Assembly: GCA_003161435.1 (NCBI GenBank)
Contig: PMOS01000030.1
Span: 37,949-101,948 of the forward strand
From: Vulcanimicrobiota bacterium
GTDB lineage: Bacteria; Vulcanimicrobiota; Vulcanimicrobiia; Vulcanimicrobiales; Vulcanimicrobiaceae
Direction: 5' to 3'
DNA length: 64,000 nt
Below, piece by piece: positions 61,130-64,000 of this stretch (positions within the stretch are counted from its first letter, which is position 1; every line of letters begins with the position of its first letter). The translations under genes were made by a program, and so were the position numbers. The notes under the pieces are model-generated. The model worked only from the letters and a program-made list of their open reading frames with translations. It made no database searches and was not told the origin of the DNA.

Positions 61130-61522
61130 CTAGGCCGAAACCGACGCGAACGGATCGCTCAGCAGCGTATGGACGATCGCCCGCAGTTGCTTGAGCGAGA
61201 ACGGTTTGTTGAGGAAGGCGTTCGCGCCCGCGGCCTTCGCGCGCGCGTCCATGGCGTAGTTGCTGTGGCCGCTGATCATCACGATCGGGATGCGTGAGGT
61301 CGCGTGGTTCTGGCGGACCTGGGCGATCAGCTCGATCCCCGAGATGCCGGGCAGCATGAAGTCGCTGATGAGGATGTTGAACGGCTTGTCCTGCTGGATG
61401 TGCACGAGCGCGCTCTCGGCGTCGTTGCACAAGGTCACCTCGTACGGTCCCTTCGAGAGGATCGTCCGGATGAGCGAGCAGATCTCCGGGTCGTCGTCGG
61501 CGACCAGGACGCGCCAAGCCAT
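61130..61522 (-). CDS. Single-domain response regulator (CheY-like)
   Basis: 130 residues, receiver domain only. Acidic pocket VADDDPE, phospho-acceptor LISDFMLPG, switch serine MISGHSN and LNKPFSLKQL lysine are present. No output domain follows, so it acts by binding a partner or as a phosphorelay intermediate. There is no kinase next to it. It is transcribed away from the proline dehydrogenase gene. Confidence 0.92.
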   Translation of the reverse strand: MAWRVLVADDDPEICSLIRTILSKGPYEVTLCNDAESALVHIQQDKPFNILISDFMLPGISGIELIAQVRQNHATSRIPIVMISGHSNYAMDARAKAAGANAFLNKPFSLKQLRAIVHTLLSDPFASVSA

Positions 61523-61646
61523 ACTCTCCGTTTCCCAAAATAGCCGCCCCTTGTCTCTGATGATTGAAAAGAGCGTGAAAAGAGCGGCCCATCGACCCGA
61601 GGGTTACCCCGAGGGCCGGGCCGGATCATGCCGAAGCCGCCGGGTC

Positions 61647-62534
61647 GTGGCAGTCCTCGACCTCATCCAGACCCCGGCGTTCCAGCAGCGTTTCTTCTTT
61701 CTCGCCAAGCGATTCATCGCCGGCGAAACCGTTGCGGAGGCGGTGGACGCGGTGGCGGCGCTCAACGCCCAAGGAATGACGGCGACGCTCGACTTTCTCG
61801 GCGAGGACGTCACCTCGCCGGTCGAGGCCGAGCGTACACGCGACGCCTATCTCGAACTGCTGCGGGCGATCCGCACGCGCGACGTCGAGACGAACGTTTC
61901 GGTGAAGCTGACCGCGATGGGCCTACTCGTCGACGAGGGCTTCGCGCTGGAAAACCTGCTGGCGGTCGCTGACGCCGCCGCTCCGAACCGCGATCCGTTC
62001 GTTCGCATCGACATGGAGGGCTCGGCCGTCACCGACGCGACCCTGCGCGTTTTCGAACGAGCGCACGCTCGAACGCGACACGTAGGCCCGGTGCTGCAAG
62101 CGTACCTCAAACGGACCCCCGACGACGTCGAACGCTTGATCGGCCTGCACGCACGCGTGCGGCTGTGCAAGGGGGCATACGGCGAGCCACCGGAGATTGC
62201 GTACCAGGACATGCCGACCATTCGGCGCGCCTACATACGGTGCGCCGAAGCCCTGCTCGAACGCGGGACGTATCCGGGGATCGCGACACACGACATTCGC
62301 TTGATCGAGGCGGTCGAAGCCTTCGCGAAAGAACGCGGGATCGGCCTCGACCGCTTCGAGTTCCAGCTGCTGTACGGCGTGCGCCCGGATCTGCAGCGAC
62401 GACTGGTCGCCGACGGTTATCGCGTGCGCATCTATGTACCGTACGGAACGCACTGGGCCGGTTACTTCTACCGCCGCGTCACCGAGCGCAAAGAGAACGT
62501 GTTCTTCGCCCTCCGCTCGCTTTTCCAGCGCTAG
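61647..62534 (+). CDS. Proline dehydrogenase (PRODH)
   Basis: About 295 residues from the GTG at 61647 (an ATG at 61560 would add a basic tail). The TIM-barrel FAD enzyme motifs are RFIAGETVAEAVDAVAALNAQGMTATLDFLGEDV, NVSVKLTAMG, IDMEGS, RLCKGAYGEP and the C-terminal FQLLYGVRPDLQ ... YVPYGTHWAGYFYRRV. It oxidises proline to pyrroline-5-carboxylate and passes electrons to quinones. The P5C dehydrogenase is not next to it, so this is the stand-alone form found outside the PutA fusions. Confidence 0.95.
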   Translation: MAVLDLIQTPAFQQRFFFLAKRFIAGETVAEAVDAVAALNAQGMTATLDFLGEDVTSPVEAERTRDAYLELLRAIRTRDVETNVSVKLTAMGLLVDEGFALENLLAVADAAAPNRDPFVRIDMEGSAVTDATLRVFERAHARTRHVGPVLQAYLKRTPDDVERLIGLHARVRLCKGAYGEPPEIAYQDMPTIRRAYIRCAEALLERGTYPGIATHDIRLIEAVEAFAKERGIGLDRFEFQLLYGVRPDLQRRLVADGYRVRIYVPYGTHWAGYFYRRVTERKENVFFALRSLFQR

Positions 62535-62554
62535 CAATTCCTCAGCGCCAACAA

Positions 62555-64000
62555 TTAATCGTCGGCGAGGCGCACGACCTCCGTCATGCGATCGCGCTCG
62601 AGCAATCGCCCGAGCGTGGAAAAGCCGCTCTCCACCTCGCCGAATACGGTGAAGTCGCGGTTGAGGTGCAGCTGTGGTGAGATGGTGATGTAGAACTCGA
62701 CGTTGGCCGAGTCCCGCTTCGCGTGCGCGTCCTTGCCGGTGGTGTAGTCGAGTCCCATGGAGATGACGCCGGAGCGTTGCTCGAGCGGGTTCTCTTCGGC
62801 CGGAATCGTGTACTTGACGTTGGCGACGTCGTTATCGGGTTTGCCGGTGAGGTGGCCGCCGGTCTGTGCCACGAAGTCGGGGACCACCCGGTACCAGCGT
62901 ACGTTGTCGTAGTAGCCGCGGTCGACCAGGTTCAAGAAGTTGGCGACCGTCAGGGGCGCCCATTCCGGATACAACCGCACGACGATCGTCCCTTGCGTCG
63001 TGCCGATGCGCACGCGCGGGTGCGGACCCGGCATCGGGCCGTCCATCAAGGCGCTGGTCGAGGGCCGTAGTGCGAGATCGAGCCGGGCTTGAGAAGGCGT
63101 CGGGCGCCCGAGCGCCGCGGGCGCGGCGTCGGGCGGCGCCACGGCCGGCTCGACGTTGGCTGCCGCGGGCGGGGGCGTCACGACGCCGGCCGGGACGACG
63201 GTGAGGTGCTCGGTCCGTTTCCGGCCCGACAACACGCGGATGCTCTCGAGGACCTGCTCGCGAACCCGCCAGGACCGATCGCCCAACAGTGCGCGCAGCG
63301 CGCCGATCGCGGCCGGATTCTTCCGGCGCGCCACCAGGTCGGCGAACTGGATACGGACGAGCTCGTCGCGATCGGCGAGGCCAGCCCGGACGGTCGAGGC
63401 GGGGGTCACCGCCGCGTAGGCGCGGCGCAGCGTCCAAGCTTCGTGCCAGCGGACCATTGGATTCCGCTCTCGGCTGAAGGCGCGCGCGACGCGATCCGCG
63501 ATTGCCGCCCGATTGCCGGCCTTGTCCCAGCCCGAGAGCGCCGTCGCAGCGCGTTCGCGGACGATCGGGTCGGCATCTCGGTCTTCCAAAATAAGCAGCC
63601 GATCGGCGAGTAGGCCTGCGCCGGGCGAACGCCCGGCCCGCGCCCGCCACGCGGCGTCGATCGCGGCGACGCGGACCGCACCGGCCTTGTTGCTAAGGGC
63701 CAGAGCAACCGTTCCGGCATCGATGGGGTTCTTAGCTGCCAGAAGGCCGTATCCGTAGACAGCGAGAGCGCGAAGCGGAACGTCCTGAGTCGAGGTCGCG
63801 TTCTTTAGGGGCCCGGCCGCGCGAGGATCTTCGGTTCTTCCGAGTGCTAGCGCCGCCCGCCCCGCCAAGCTCGTGTCGCTCGACGCCAGCGCTGCGGTCA
63901 GCTCGTCGGAGAACGACCGGGTGCTTTCAAGATCCACCAATCGCCGGTAACCGGTTTGCTCTCCTGGAGCGGCGGCGACCGGCGCGAGGACGGCGGACGC
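62555..64000 (-). CDS. HEAT-repeat protein with C-terminal cyclophilin PPIase, 5' end outside window
   Basis: The frame remains open beyond the TTG at 63940 to the right edge (reading ...VLAPVAAAPGEQTGYRRLVDLE), which looks like the end of a signal peptide, so the gene starts outside. Visible residues about 1-270 are HEAT-like repeats (LAGRAALALGRTEDPRAAGPL), then a Pro/Ala linker, then a cyclophilin domain of about 160 residues (TTQGTIVVRLYPEWAPLTVANFLNLVDRGYYDNVRWYRVVPDFVAQTGG). The family catalyses prolyl cis-trans isomerisation; the expected arginine/phenylalanine active site is partly changed (FVAQTGG). It is probably an exported folding factor. Confidence 0.88.
   Translation of the reverse strand, partial: ASAVLAPVAAAPGEQTGYRRLVDLESTRSFSDELTAALASSDTSLAGRAALALGRTEDPRAAGPLKNATSTQDVPLRALAVYGYGLLAAKNPIDAGTVALALSNKAGAVRVAAIDAAWRARAGRSPGAGLLADRLLILEDRDADPIVRERAATALSGWDKAGNRAAIADRVARAFSRERNPMVRWHEAWTLRRAYAAVTPASTVRAGLADRDELVRIQFADLVARRKNPAAIGALRALLGDRSWRVREQVLESIRVLSGRKRTEHLTVVPAGVVTPPPAAANVEPAVAPPDAAPAALGRPTPSQARLDLALRPSTSALMDGPMPGPHPRVRIGTTQGTIVVRLYPEWAPLTVANFLNLVDRGYYDNVRWYRVVPDFVAQTGGHLTGKPDNDVANVKYTIPAEENPLEQRSGVISMGLDYTTGKDAHAKRDSANVEFYITISPQLHLNRDFTVFGEVESGFSTLGRLLERDRMTEVVRLADD

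Overview
The window is GC-rich, densely packed chromosomal DNA from a bacterium with an outer membrane, carrying one clear integrated mobile element of about 9 kb. A diderm cell is suggested by an RND efflux pump, a lipoprotein with YadA-like head repeats, a PBP4-type carboxypeptidase and many signal-peptide proteins. No gene here fixes the phylum. The mix of copper-amine-oxidase-N-domain protein, exported tricorn protease, aminomutase-reactivase-like ATPases and many small orphan regulators reminds me of uncultured soil lineages such as Eremiobacterota/Vulcanimicrobiota, but that is only an impression.

Left chromosomal part (1-39,129). After a truncated membrane/GAF protein and an MBL-fold hydrolase come, mostly on the minus strand: a YadA-like/S74 lipoprotein; a frameshifted cupin; a PspA-like, flotillin and NfeD-like membrane-stress group; an exported retropepsin-PDZ protease; two tandem TlpA-TPR paralogues; an ABC-2 exporter with a phosphoesterase; an arginine-deiminase-like protein lacking its catalytic residues; and a higBA toxin-antitoxin pair with an obvious operator. 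Then follow a DUF3311/SSS symporter pair (+), DoxX, a YncE/phosphoesterase fusion, a MocR-type regulator, an OmpR-type response regulator, ACT-domain malic enzyme, an adenylate cyclase (+), tricorn protease, PBP4, an M1 aminopeptidase with HEAT repeats, a GT39-like glycosyltransferase overlapping an SDR, a copper-amine-oxidase-N protein, and an RND pump with an unusual membrane insertion.

Mobile element (39,130-48,242). It is bounded by 57-bp identical direct repeats that match the 3' part of tRNA-Leu(GAG); the intact tRNA lies at the right end. Translationally coupled xis-int genes sit beside the tRNA. A serine resolvase starts inside a perfect palindrome. The cargo is lower in GC: two small secreted proteins; two divergent membrane-anchored proteins that share an N-terminal module (RLFGAKAVL) and flank a PLD-family nuclease-like protein; an internally deleted remnant of one of them; a helical exported protein; a 58-residue protein made of DnaJ-type CxxC repeats that the ORF track misses; and a small orphan protein with a likely leaderless promoter. 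There are no phage structural or conjugation genes, so this is a small integrative element with unexplained cargo, and the best place in the window for an undescribed system.

Right chromosomal part (48,243-64,000). Thiol redox genes (thioredoxin-like, AhpC-type peroxiredoxin), a secreted alpha/beta hydrolase, MsrB, an ECF sigma factor with a DUF4349 anti-sigma-like partner, a DppBC-type permease pair downstream of a BKACE/Kce-type enzyme, gamma-glutamyltransferase, a MutS-like ATPase overlapping a P-loop protein (resembling KamC/KamB reactivase subunits), MntP, a CheY-like receiver, proline dehydrogenase, and a HEAT-repeat cyclophilin running off the right edge. Tricorn, M1 aminopeptidase, prolyl-aminopeptidase-like hydrolase, GGT, peptide permeases, Kce and PRODH together suggest a cell that lives partly on peptides and amino acids.
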